Below are positions 16,355-22,717 of a stretch of DNA of 64,000 bases, in pieces (position 1 is the stretch's first letter; each line of letters opens with the position of its first letter). The position numbers and the translations under genes were made by a program. Below the pieces are notes generated by a model. The model was given only the letters and a program-made list of their open reading frames with translations. It was not told the origin of the DNA and ran no database searches. Origin of the DNA: Comamonadaceae bacterium OS-4 (lineage in GTDB: Bacteria > Pseudomonadota > Gammaproteobacteria > Burkholderiales > Burkholderiaceae_C); NCBI GenBank assembly GCA_027924025.1, contig AP026970.1:3184501-3248500 (forward strand), given 5' to 3'.

Positions 16355-17569
16355 ATGCTGCTGGACTTCTTCTACACCCTCCGCTCTGCCAAGTTGCCCG
16401 TATCGGTCAAGGAATACCTGACCCTGCTGGAAGCACTGCAAAAAGGGGTGGTAGGGCCCAACACCCGGCCTGCGGATGGTGAAGCAGAGGCCAGCGGCTA
16501 CAGCATTGACGACTTCTACTTTCTGGCCCGCACCACGCTGGTGAAGGACGAGAAGCACTACGACAAGTTCGACCGGGCCTTCGGGGCTTACTTCAAAGGC
16601 ATCGAACACGTCAGCGATTTCACCAAAGACATTCCGGCCGAATGGCTGCGCAAAAACCTCGAGAAGTTTTTGACGCCTGAAGAACAAGCCAAGCTACAGG
16701 CCATGGGCTGGAACGAGCTGATGGAAACGCTCAAGAAGCGCCTCGAAGAACAAAAAGAACGCCACGAGGGTGGCAGCAAGTGGATTGGCACGGGCGGCAC
16801 ATCCCCTTTTGGCGCTTACGGGCAGAACCCGCAGGGAATCCGCATCGGGCAGGACAAGAGCCGCAACCGCAGCGCTGTGAAAGTCTGGGACCAGCGCGCC
16901 TACAAAGACTACGACGACACCCAGGAACTCGGCACCCGCAACATCAAGGTGGCGCTGCGCCGCCTGCGCAAGTTTGCCCGCGAAGGCCATGAAGACGAGC
17001 TGGACCTCGACGAAACGATCAGCAAGACGGCGGCGAATGCCGGCTTTCTGGACATCAAAATGCGCCCCGAGCGGCACAACAACGTCAAGGTGCTGCTACT
17101 GATGGACGTGGGCGGCACCATGGACGACCACATCCAGCGGGTGGAAGAGCTCTTCAGCGCGGCCAAGACCGAGTTCAAGCATCTGGAGTTTTATTACTTC
17201 CACAACTGCGTCTATGACTTCATGTGGAAGAACAACCGCCGCCGCTTTGCGGAGAAGTTTGATACCTGGGACATCATCCGCAAGTACAACAAGGACTACA
17301 AGCTGATCTTTGTGGGCGACGCGACCATGAGCCCCTACGAGATTTTGCAGCCCGGCGGCAGCGTGGAATACAACAACGAAGAGCCCGGCGCCGAGTGGCT
17401 GCAGCGGCTGATGAGCGCCTTCCCCAAATTCGCCTGGATCAACCCTGAGCCCCAAGGCGTCTGGCAGTACCGCCAGAGCATCGCAGTCATCCAGCAGCTG
17501 GTGCAAAACAAGATGTACCCCCTCACCCTCAAAGGCCTGGAAGAGGCCATGCGGCAGCTGACCAAATAG
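16355..17569 (+). CDS. VWA-domain protein, CoxE-like MoxR partner
   Basis: A 404-residue protein with a helical N-terminal half and a C-terminal von Willebrand A domain, as in the CoxE-like partners of MoxR ATPases. The metal site (MIDAS) reads LLLMDVGGTMDD instead of the usual DxSxS, so the two serines are replaced by Gly and Thr, which may alter metal binding. The segment QDKSRNRSAVKVWDQRAYKDYDD is conserved in this subfamily as far as I recall. It is the last gene of the cluster and stops 56 bp before the split tRNA-Arg gene. Confidence 0.85.
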   Translation: MLLDFFYTLRSAKLPVSVKEYLTLLEALQKGVVGPNTRPADGEAEASGYSIDDFYFLARTTLVKDEKHYDKFDRAFGAYFKGIEHVSDFTKDIPAEWLRKNLEKFLTPEEQAKLQAMGWNELMETLKKRLEEQKERHEGGSKWIGTGGTSPFGAYGQNPQGIRIGQDKSRNRSAVKVWDQRAYKDYDDTQELGTRNIKVALRRLRKFAREGHEDELDLDETISKTAANAGFLDIKMRPERHNNVKVLLLMDVGGTMDDHIQRVEELFSAAKTEFKHLEFYYFHNCVYDFMWKNNRRRFAEKFDTWDIIRKYNKDYKLIFVGDATMSPYEILQPGGSVEYNNEEPGAEWLQRLMSAFPKFAWINPEPQGVWQYRQSIAVIQQLVQNKMYPLTLKGLEEAMRQLTK

Positions 17570-17625
17570 ACATCGCCCCGCGACGAGGGATGCCCCGCGC
17601 GCAGGCCGATACAATCCCGCGTCCG

Positions 17626-17664
17626 GTCTCCGTAGTTCAATGGATAGAACGGCCCCCTCCTAAG
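17626..17664 (+). pseudogene. 5' half of host tRNA-Arg(CCU), split by the element (attL)
   Basis: Acceptor strand GTCTCCG, D-arm GTTC-AATGGATA-GAAC, anticodon 5' stem GCCCC and loop CTCCTAA followed by one G are present. Then the sequence becomes element DNA, so the 3' half is missing. The partner half begins at 28909. A TACAAT at 17610-17615 upstream is the likely -10 of the old promoter and would still transcribe this half into the element. Confidence 0.93.
17655..17664 (+). repeat. attL core, CCCTCCTAAG
   Basis: Ten bases shared with 28909-28918 and covering the whole anticodon loop CTCCTAA of the host tRNA. The following bases (CGA then CTTGGGAGGG) make an imperfect inverted copy of the core (9 of 10 bases), as expected for paired core-type integrase binding sites. 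Confidence 0.88.
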
Positions 17665-17759
17665 CGACTTGGGAGGGTGCCAAACCAAAGCTAAGTTGTT
17701 GATTTGTATGGAAAGCAGGCTCTGCTAATCCCTCGAAATCCACCTTGATCCAAGGTAGT

Positions 17760-17779
17760 CTTGGAACAATTTTGGCACA
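17760..17779 (+). repeat. Left arm-type repeat for the integrase
   Basis: CTTGGAACAATTTTGGCACA matches 28817-28836 (CTTGGAACAAATTTGGAACA) at all but three positions in the same orientation. Both contain two TTGG(A/C)AC boxes 11 bp apart and lie within about 100 bp of the element ends. They are likely arm-binding sites of the integrase. Confidence 0.65.
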
Positions 17780-17810
17780 CGAAGATGGAAAAGTAAGGGC
17801 CAGAAATGAC

Positions 17811-17840
17811 AACAGGTAGCACGTGGCTACCTGTTTTTTT
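17811..17840 (+). terminator. Rho-independent terminator just inside attL
   Basis: Ten-bp perfect stem AACAGGTAGC/GCTACCTGTT with loop ACGTG followed by a long T run to 17840 on the plus strand. It would stop transcription entering from the truncated host tRNA promoter before it reaches the element genes and the opposing tRNA-Arg. Confidence 0.88.
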
Positions 17841-17856
17841 ATGTAGTGTCAATCGG

Positions 17857-17931
17857 TGGTGTCCCCACCAGGAATCGAACCTGGATCTGATTCTTAGGAG
17901 GAACCTGTTCTATCCATTGAACTACAGGGAC
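17857..17931 (-). tRNA. tRNA-Arg(CCU) carried by the element
   Basis: A complete cloverleaf of 72 nt plus an encoded CCA. Acceptor GTCCCTG pairs TGGGGAC, D-stem GTTC/GAAC, anticodon stem GGTTC/GAATC with loop CTCCTAA (anticodon CCU, reads AGG), variable AGAT, and T-stem CCAGG/CCTGG with TTCGATT loop. It differs from the host copy in the acceptor, anticodon and T stems, so it is not a duplicate of the disrupted gene. It lies on the opposite strand and presumably replaces the function lost when the host tRNA was split. Confidence 0.95.
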
Positions 17932-17947
17932 ACACGATCAGCCCGCT

Positions 17948-17977
17948 ACTGTAGCATGTGTGCGAGTCTTTAGACAA
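17948..17977 (-). promoter_or_regulatory. Putative promoter of the element tRNA-Arg
   Basis: On the minus strand TTGTCT (17977-17972), an 18-bp spacer and TACAGT (17953-17948) lie 16 bp before the tRNA 5' end. The region also holds the upstream sequence of the diverging gene at 17993. Confidence 0.55.
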
Positions 17978-17992
17978 GAAGTGATATACAAA

Positions 17993-18478
17993 ATGGTAAG
18001 TCAACAACTTATTGATAATTTGAAGGAAAAGACCAAAGGCAAGTTGTTGATGTCACCTGAACAACTGTCTGAAGTAATTCCACTTACTTCCAAGCAGCAA
18101 TCAAAGTTGCGAAAAGAAAACCGTTTTCCGATCCCCTTCAAGAACATTGGACGACTTGTTTACTACTCAGTTTATGACGTGGCTAACTTCCTTTTGAATG
18201 GTGAAACCACACCAACTAAAGAAGTTCCAGAAGAAGCGCCAGCACCACAGATCACCGTCAAGAAGAAGCCAACCAAGTCCACAGCACCAGTTCAGGACCT
18301 GTCCCATATCTTCATGCTCAGAGCCTTTGCAAAGTCTTTAGAAGAACGTGCAACTGCTATGCTTTCTTTGGCGGAGAACTTGAACAACTATGCCAATAAA
18401 AAAGAAATGTCTGATCGTTTTGAAACGAAATTTCCATCAAAAAACGAATCAATCCAAAAGAATGATGGAAAAATTTAA
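17993..18478 (+). CDS. Putative winged-helix DNA-binding protein (excisionase/AlpA-like)
   Basis: A 161-residue basic protein. Residues 20-65 (MSPEQLSEVIPLTSKQQSKL, then RFPIPFKNIGRLVYYSVYDV) resemble the small MerR/AlpA/excisionase winged helix, in which an arginine-rich recognition turn is followed by a tyrosine strand. A proline/lysine-rich linker and a helical C-terminus (residues 105-135) follow. Its place beside attL and the tRNA suggests a recombination directionality factor or regulator of the element, but this is inference. The GTG at 17960 is an alternative start that would overlap the tRNA promoter. Confidence 0.6.
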   Translation: MVSQQLIDNLKEKTKGKLLMSPEQLSEVIPLTSKQQSKLRKENRFPIPFKNIGRLVYYSVYDVANFLLNGETTPTKEVPEEAPAPQITVKKKPTKSTAPVQDLSHIFMLRAFAKSLEERATAMLSLAENLNNYANKKEMSDRFETKFPSKNESIQKNDGKI

Positions 18479-18503
18479 CCGATCTTAAGAGAAGCCAAAA
18501 AAT

Positions 18504-19688
18504 ATGGAATTTAGAATTTTAGACACATTTGCTGGAGCTGGAGGATTTAGCTTAGGCTTTCAACTGGCAGGTGCAAAATTAGTTGGTGCTATTGAAAGAG
18601 ATAGTTGGGCGACTGACACATTTAAGTTTAATCACCCCGATGCTGAAGTATTGAAAGCCGACATAACCGATCTCTCAGATCAGGAAATATTAGACCGATT
18701 TTCACCACTTAAACCAACAGTAATTCTTGGTGGTCCGCCATGCCAAGGATTTTCCATTTGCAATAAAAACAGTGGAGATCCCAAAGATCCCCGAAATTCT
18801 CTATTTGAGGAATTTATTAGAGTAGGCAGATTGCTAAAGCCAGAAGTTATGATCATGGAAAACGTTCCAAATCTGATCAAAGCGCGAACTGCTGAAAAAA
18901 AATTAGTTGTGGATATTATCGTATCTGAACTCGAAAGCCTTGGATACCATGCAAAATATAAAATCCTAGAAGCTACAGATTACGGAGTTCCACAAATTAG
19001 GCGGCGGCTTGTAGTGATAGCTACAAGGGTCAAAATTGACGATCCATTCCCTCAAAAGACACACTCTGTGATTAGAAATAATGACCTCTTTGAAAATCAA
19101 CTCCTTGCTTGTCCGACACTTTGGGACGCAATTTCTGATATGCCAGATATTGAAGCGCGAGAAGGTGGGGAAGAAATGGAATACATCTCCGATCCAAAAA
19201 ATGATTATCAAAGAAAGTTGAGGATAGATTCAAAATCAGTCTACAACCATAAGGCGATGAATCATTCAAAGCGCCTTGTAGAACGATTTTCCTCAATGGC
19301 GTGGGGTGATTCAACATCAGATGTACCGGATCACCTTAAGCCATTAAAACGAAACAGCACAGAAATATCTGAAAAAATCTATGACCAGAATAATCGTAGA
19401 ATGCACCCTGATAAACCTTGCCATACTATTGCTGCTTCATTTTACGCAAACTTTGTTCATCCGTATAAAAATCGGAATTTCACCGCTCGTGAAGGAGCAA
19501 GAATTCAATCTTTTCCCGATTGGTATGTATTCAAAGGAAAGCCAACAGTTGTTAGCCACAAACTACTCAACCGTGAAGGCCGTACCGAAGACACTCACTT
19601 ATGTCAATACAACCAAATTGGAAATGCAGTCCCGCCTCTAATGGCGAAAGCAATTGCACAGCACCTCATATCAATTCTCGGAGATTAG
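18504..19688 (+). CDS. DNA (cytosine-5)-methyltransferase of a type II R-M system
   Basis: A 394-residue C5 methyltransferase with all main motifs: motif I DTFAGAGGFS (7-16), motif IV GGPPCQGFS (76-84) with nucleophile Cys80, motif VI ENVPN (119-123), motif VIII QIRRR (164-168), and motif X GNAVPPLMA near the C-terminus. The variable region between VIII and IX (about residues 185-300) should determine the target sequence. It protects against the nuclease encoded immediately downstream. The nuclease starts 1 bp after this stop, so the pair is translationally coupled. Confidence 0.95.
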   Translation: MEFRILDTFAGAGGFSLGFQLAGAKLVGAIERDSWATDTFKFNHPDAEVLKADITDLSDQEILDRFSPLKPTVILGGPPCQGFSICNKNSGDPKDPRNSLFEEFIRVGRLLKPEVMIMENVPNLIKARTAEKKLVVDIIVSELESLGYHAKYKILEATDYGVPQIRRRLVVIATRVKIDDPFPQKTHSVIRNNDLFENQLLACPTLWDAISDMPDIEAREGGEEMEYISDPKNDYQRKLRIDSKSVYNHKAMNHSKRLVERFSSMAWGDSTSDVPDHLKPLKRNSTEISEKIYDQNNRRMHPDKPCHTIAASFYANFVHPYKNRNFTAREGARIQSFPDWYVFKGKPTVVSHKLLNREGRTEDTHLCQYNQIGNAVPPLMAKAIAQHLISILGD

Positions 19689-19689
19689 C

Positions 19690-20559
19690 ATGTTCGTTCA
19701 CGGCAATAATTTAGAACAAAAAGAGACTCATCAAACAAAATACAACGATAGAGAGTCGAAACAATTTCTATCTGAAATTCGCGCAAAGTATGACCAATGG
19801 AAATCTGCGAATGAAACTCTTAAGGGACCAACAAAAGAAATTGCAGAAAATGATCAAGAAACTCTCATAGAAAGAGTACGACTTTTAAATGAATATAAAG
19901 ACTTTCTAGATCAGCAACACTATGCTGAAAAATTTGATTCACGATCGAACTTGCATTCTTCTGTTTTGGAAGAGTTTATGTTCTATCTTTTTAGGGACCT
20001 GGTTTTCAGCATATCCGAAACGGCCCTCATTGGTAAATCACATTCATTTAAAGATTTATTCTTCAGAGCCACTTCATACAGCGCAATGGTAAAGTCACCA
20101 AATGCCCTAATTGAAAAGAAGGATCACGACTTTGCAATTGGAGCAAGTGTCAGAGCAACTATGCAATGCCAAGGCCAAGAACAAGCAGAAATTCATGATT
20201 GGGATATTCCTGCTGTTGCGATTGAGTGCAAAACATATCTAGATAAAACTATGCTGCAAGATGTATCAACCGCAGCAGATCAATTAAAGCAGAAAAATCC
20301 CAATGCGGTTTATATAGTTGTCGCAGAATGGCTAAAGCTAACTGAATCAGTAAATTTGAAAAAGTATAAAATAGATCAAATTTATGTTCTGAGGAAGCAG
20401 AAAAATACAGACCGAGAGTTCAGATATAGTCCAGACTATGTAAAGAATCCGATATATCCTGATGTATTAGAGCATTGCTTTAACTATGTCAGAGTATTCT
20501 TAACAGCGGACTGGGAAGGCGGGATTGCTCATGGACTTGAAAACGGTTATCTGATATAA
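19690..20559 (+). CDS. Type II restriction endonuclease, possibly Bpu10I-like
   Basis: A 289-residue protein paired with the cytosine methyltransferase. A PD-(D/E)xK-like core is visible: acidic residues around DHD (145-147), then IPAVAIECKTYLDKTM with the catalytic ECK at 179-181. The ECKTYLDKTML segment recalls the Bpu10I family of nucleases, but I cannot confirm this without a search. The N-terminal 90 residues are helical and charged. A bidirectional terminator follows immediately. Bpu10I-type enzymes normally act as heterodimers, and only one nuclease chain is seen here. Confidence 0.75.
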   Translation: MFVHGNNLEQKETHQTKYNDRESKQFLSEIRAKYDQWKSANETLKGPTKEIAENDQETLIERVRLLNEYKDFLDQQHYAEKFDSRSNLHSSVLEEFMFYLFRDLVFSISETALIGKSHSFKDLFFRATSYSAMVKSPNALIEKKDHDFAIGASVRATMQCQGQEQAEIHDWDIPAVAIECKTYLDKTMLQDVSTAADQLKQKNPNAVYIVVAEWLKLTESVNLKKYKIDQIYVLRKQKNTDREFRYSPDYVKNPIYPDVLEHCFNYVRVFLTADWEGGIAHGLENGYLI

Positions 20560-20589
20560 AAAAAGCCAGTCATAAAGACTGGCTTTTTT
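20559..20589. terminator. Bidirectional terminator after the first R-M pair
   Basis: Thirteen-bp stem AAAAAAGCCAGTC/GACTGGCTTTTTT with loop ATAAA. Runs of T exist in both directions, so it can end the endonuclease transcript on the plus strand and a putative small RNA on the minus strand. Confidence 0.92.
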
Positions 20590-20674
20590 ATTGTCGTTAG
20601 ATTCGGCACCACCCGGTTTCTAACAGCACACTTGACAATTAAGAAATTCTTATTAGAAGTGTACTACCACGAAC
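20559..20674 (-). ncRNA. Putative short minus-strand RNA
   Basis: A promoter with TTGACA and TATGAT 16 bp apart reads leftward, with a predicted start near 20674, and meets the terminator at 20559-20589. The product would be about 115 nt. It has no ORF and includes a hairpin GTTAGA...TCTAAC (20596-20624) with a C-rich loop helix. The 5' edge of the large structured region overlaps or abuts it. Expression is not shown, only predicted. Confidence 0.4.
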
Positions 20675-20680
20675 AAACTA

Positions 20681-20708
20681 ATCATATTAGATATTTTTTA
20701 ATTGTCAA
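20681..20708 (-). promoter_or_regulatory. Strong minus-strand sigma70-type promoter
   Basis: On the minus strand TTGACA (20708-20703), a 16-bp spacer and TATGAT (20686-20681). The TTGACAATTAA arm is also mirrored at 20632-20642 on the plus strand, making an 11-bp inverted repeat, so the site may be regulated or bidirectional. Confidence 0.55.
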
Positions 20709-20734
20709 TAACGCGAAACTGATTATTTGCTCTT

Positions 20735-21609
20735 GGTAAAACAAGGGCATTTTTTATGCCTGAATGAAAGATGGATTGATATGTTATATGTCACAAGGCA
20801 ACCATAAGACCTTGGAATCAGCATTCAATCAATCCAGGAAGAAGTTAGGAAAGTAGAGGATGCTTGTTCATGGTTGAATAATACAGCGACGAACAAATGC
20901 AGAACTTGAGCGATTTAGGCACTAAATAACAACCATGCGCCTATAACAACAAGCAGACTCCAAATCCTGAAAGTATTTAATCAGTCATTTGTGTGACGAA
21001 AATAGCATGGCTCATTAGAGTGTAGTAGTTTGGCAAAATTACAGCGATACGGCATAAGATAAGTCCGAATGCAACTGGCGAGAAGTTGCAACCACGCCAA
21101 ATGAAAGAGCCCAATAACACAAATGCCATTGTTTGCGAACAATGGAGTTTCTTTCAGACTACTGATGAGGAATTATTCATGCCGATTCCTCAAGGCAAGA
21201 AGTTGGGTTGTGCAAAGCAAAAGGTTAAGGCTTAGTTCATAGAAATATGGATGCCGTGGAGATCCTGCACACTGCTGTTAGATAAGCAGAAAACGACTAC
21301 GGTTTTAGTGAGTAGCTAACTACTTACTGGGGTCTTTTCAACTGAATGAAAAGAGACAAAAGCAAAACGATTTTATTCAAAATCGTAGGGTTAGGCTTTG
21401 TCTTTTTCTTTAGAAAAATACAAAGCTGTGTACCATCAATAACCAATAATTGATGAATAGTACATCAGCAAATTAGATTAACAACCATCAAATAAACACT
21501 AACTCGTTAGAGATTTACGATAGTAAATAAAAATCCTGCGGGAGAATTTATTACTTCGGATCTAACTTCCAACTCAAAAAAAACCAAGCACCCAACGGGT
21601 GCTTTTTTT
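20735..21609 (+). ncRNA. Candidate large ornate structured RNA, class unassigned
   Basis: An ORF-free stretch of about 870 nt with a dense set of helices. Examples: TGGATTGAT/ATCAATCCA (20772/20828) enclosing CAAGG/CCTTG; CATGGTTG/CAACCATG (20869/20930); ATTTAG/CTAAAT (20913); TGCAACT/AGTTGCA (21070/21084) whose loop GGCG can pair CGCC at 21095; CCATTGTT/AACAATGG (21126); GAGGAAT/ATTCCTC (21167/21185) whose loop TGCC can pair GGCA at 21194; AGTGAGTAG/CTACTTACT (21307); TCTTTTCA/TGAAAAGA (21333); ACGATTTT/AAAATCGT (21367) inside GACAAA/TTTGTC; CATCAAT/ATTGATG inside TGTAC/GTACA (21429-21464). A terminator closes the 3' end. No homology is asserted. Confidence 0.6.
21587..21609 (+). terminator. 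Terminator at the 3' end of the structured region
   Basis: AGCACCC/GGGTGCT stem with loop AAC followed by seven T on the plus strand. It has no protein gene upstream for 1 kb, which implies that an RNA made from this region is terminated here. Confidence 0.9.
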
Positions 21610-21640
21610 ATTTCTGATTAATTCGATATCAGATCAGCCT

Positions 21641-21667
21641 TTGACTTTTTATTATATTTTTTATAAT
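21641..21667 (+). promoter_or_regulatory. Putative promoter of the adenine methyltransferase gene
   Basis: TTGACT at 21641-21646, a short 15-bp spacer and a perfect TATAAT at 21662-21667, 30 bp before the ATG at 21698. Confidence 0.55.
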
Positions 21668-21697
21668 TAAAAAATAACAATAAAAATAAGGCGAAAT

Positions 21698-22684
21698 ATG
21701 TATTTATTAGAAAAAGGAAATTCATTTCAATCAAAACTAAGCTCAGACTTTTTAAACCTAATTTACCAAAGAAGAAATTCTGAATATCTTCCAAAAAAAT
21801 CCACAGAATTTAAACAGATAAATGAGTGCTTAGATAAATACTACACCAAGCATAACGTTGCAAAAGACTGTTATGAGCACCTAAAAATTGTCTTGCGAAA
21901 TATAGGTGTAGATCCAACAAATATTCTGTTCATAGAACCTTCTGCTGGCTCAGGAGCATTTATGAAGCAAATAGCTGAAGAGTGCATTGGTTTCGATATA
22001 GCTCCAGCCTCAGAAGAAATAATTAGAGCCGATTTTTTAAATCAAAATATTTTAGAGCACTTAACTGTTGGTCAGAGAAAGAAACCGATTGCATTTATAG
22101 GAAATCCGCCATTTGGCAAAAAATCCAGCCTAGCAATTGACTTTATCAACAAAGCTCTAGGGTATTCAAATTTAGTCGCATTCATCGTTCCAGTTCAATT
22201 CAGAAAATGGTCAGCGCAATCAAAAATCAGCAGAGACGCAAAGCTACTTTTTGATATGACATTGGCTGAAAATTCTTTTGAGCTAGTTGGAAAAGATTAT
22301 GACTTGAGATGCTGTTTTCAAGTTTGGGGGACTGGATTCGAAAATGAACCAGATATGAGAATCAAGGAAAAGCCAAGCACTTTCCATTTAGATTTTGAAA
22401 TATATCAATACAACAGAACTGAGCAAGCAGAGAAGTTTTTTGAATATGAATGGGACTTTGCTGTACCGAGACAAGGGTACCAAGATTACACGAAAAAGGT
22501 CTTTTCAAAAGATGAATGCGATAAGAAGCAGCAATGGATTTTTTTCAAAGCAAAAAACAAGAAGATTCTGAAGCGCCTCCTTGCACTAGATTTTGTCAAG
22601 CTTTCCAAGAAAAACATTGGCACTCCAGGTTTTGGGAAAGCCGACGTAGTTTTCGAATACATAGAAAAATATGAAAAACAATAA
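21698..22684 (+). CDS. N6-adenine DNA methyltransferase of a second R-M system
   Basis: A 328-residue amino-methyltransferase. Motif I (SAM binding) is FIEPSAGSGAFMKQI (78-92) and motif IV is NPPF (136-139), the order of gamma-type enzymes such as M.TaqI; NPPF indicates adenine N6 methylation. The C-terminal 150 residues, rich in aromatic and charged residues, would recognise the target. It is followed after 33 bp by a PD-(D/E)xK nuclease. It lies downstream of the large structured RNA region and has its own likely promoter. Confidence 0.9.
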   Translation: MYLLEKGNSFQSKLSSDFLNLIYQRRNSEYLPKKSTEFKQINECLDKYYTKHNVAKDCYEHLKIVLRNIGVDPTNILFIEPSAGSGAFMKQIAEECIGFDIAPASEEIIRADFLNQNILEHLTVGQRKKPIAFIGNPPFGKKSSLAIDFINKALGYSNLVAFIVPVQFRKWSAQSKISRDAKLLFDMTLAENSFELVGKDYDLRCCFQVWGTGFENEPDMRIKEKPSTFHLDFEIYQYNRTEQAEKFFEYEWDFAVPRQGYQDYTKKVFSKDECDKKQQWIFFKAKNKKILKRLLALDFVKLSKKNIGTPGFGKADVVFEYIEKYEKQ

Positions 22685-22717
22685 ACCTAAAAAAAACAAT
22701 AATAACAAAGGTAATTT

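Noticed and set aside
17626-17664. Functional host tRNA-Arg gene at the left junction
   Set aside because: The sequence after the anticodon loop does not pair with the 5' anticodon stem and lacks T-arm and acceptor 3' strand.
20735-21609. Group I or group II intron, RNase P RNA, tmRNA or a retron
   Set aside because: I find no recognisable group II domain V, no RNase P core, no tag-peptide region with tRNA-like ends, and no reverse transcriptase in the element. They cannot be excluded without a covariance-model search.
20600-21690. Pseudogene or protein gene in the region between the R-M systems
   Set aside because: All frames are closed every few dozen codons, no protein motif is visible, and helices and a terminator are better explained by RNA.
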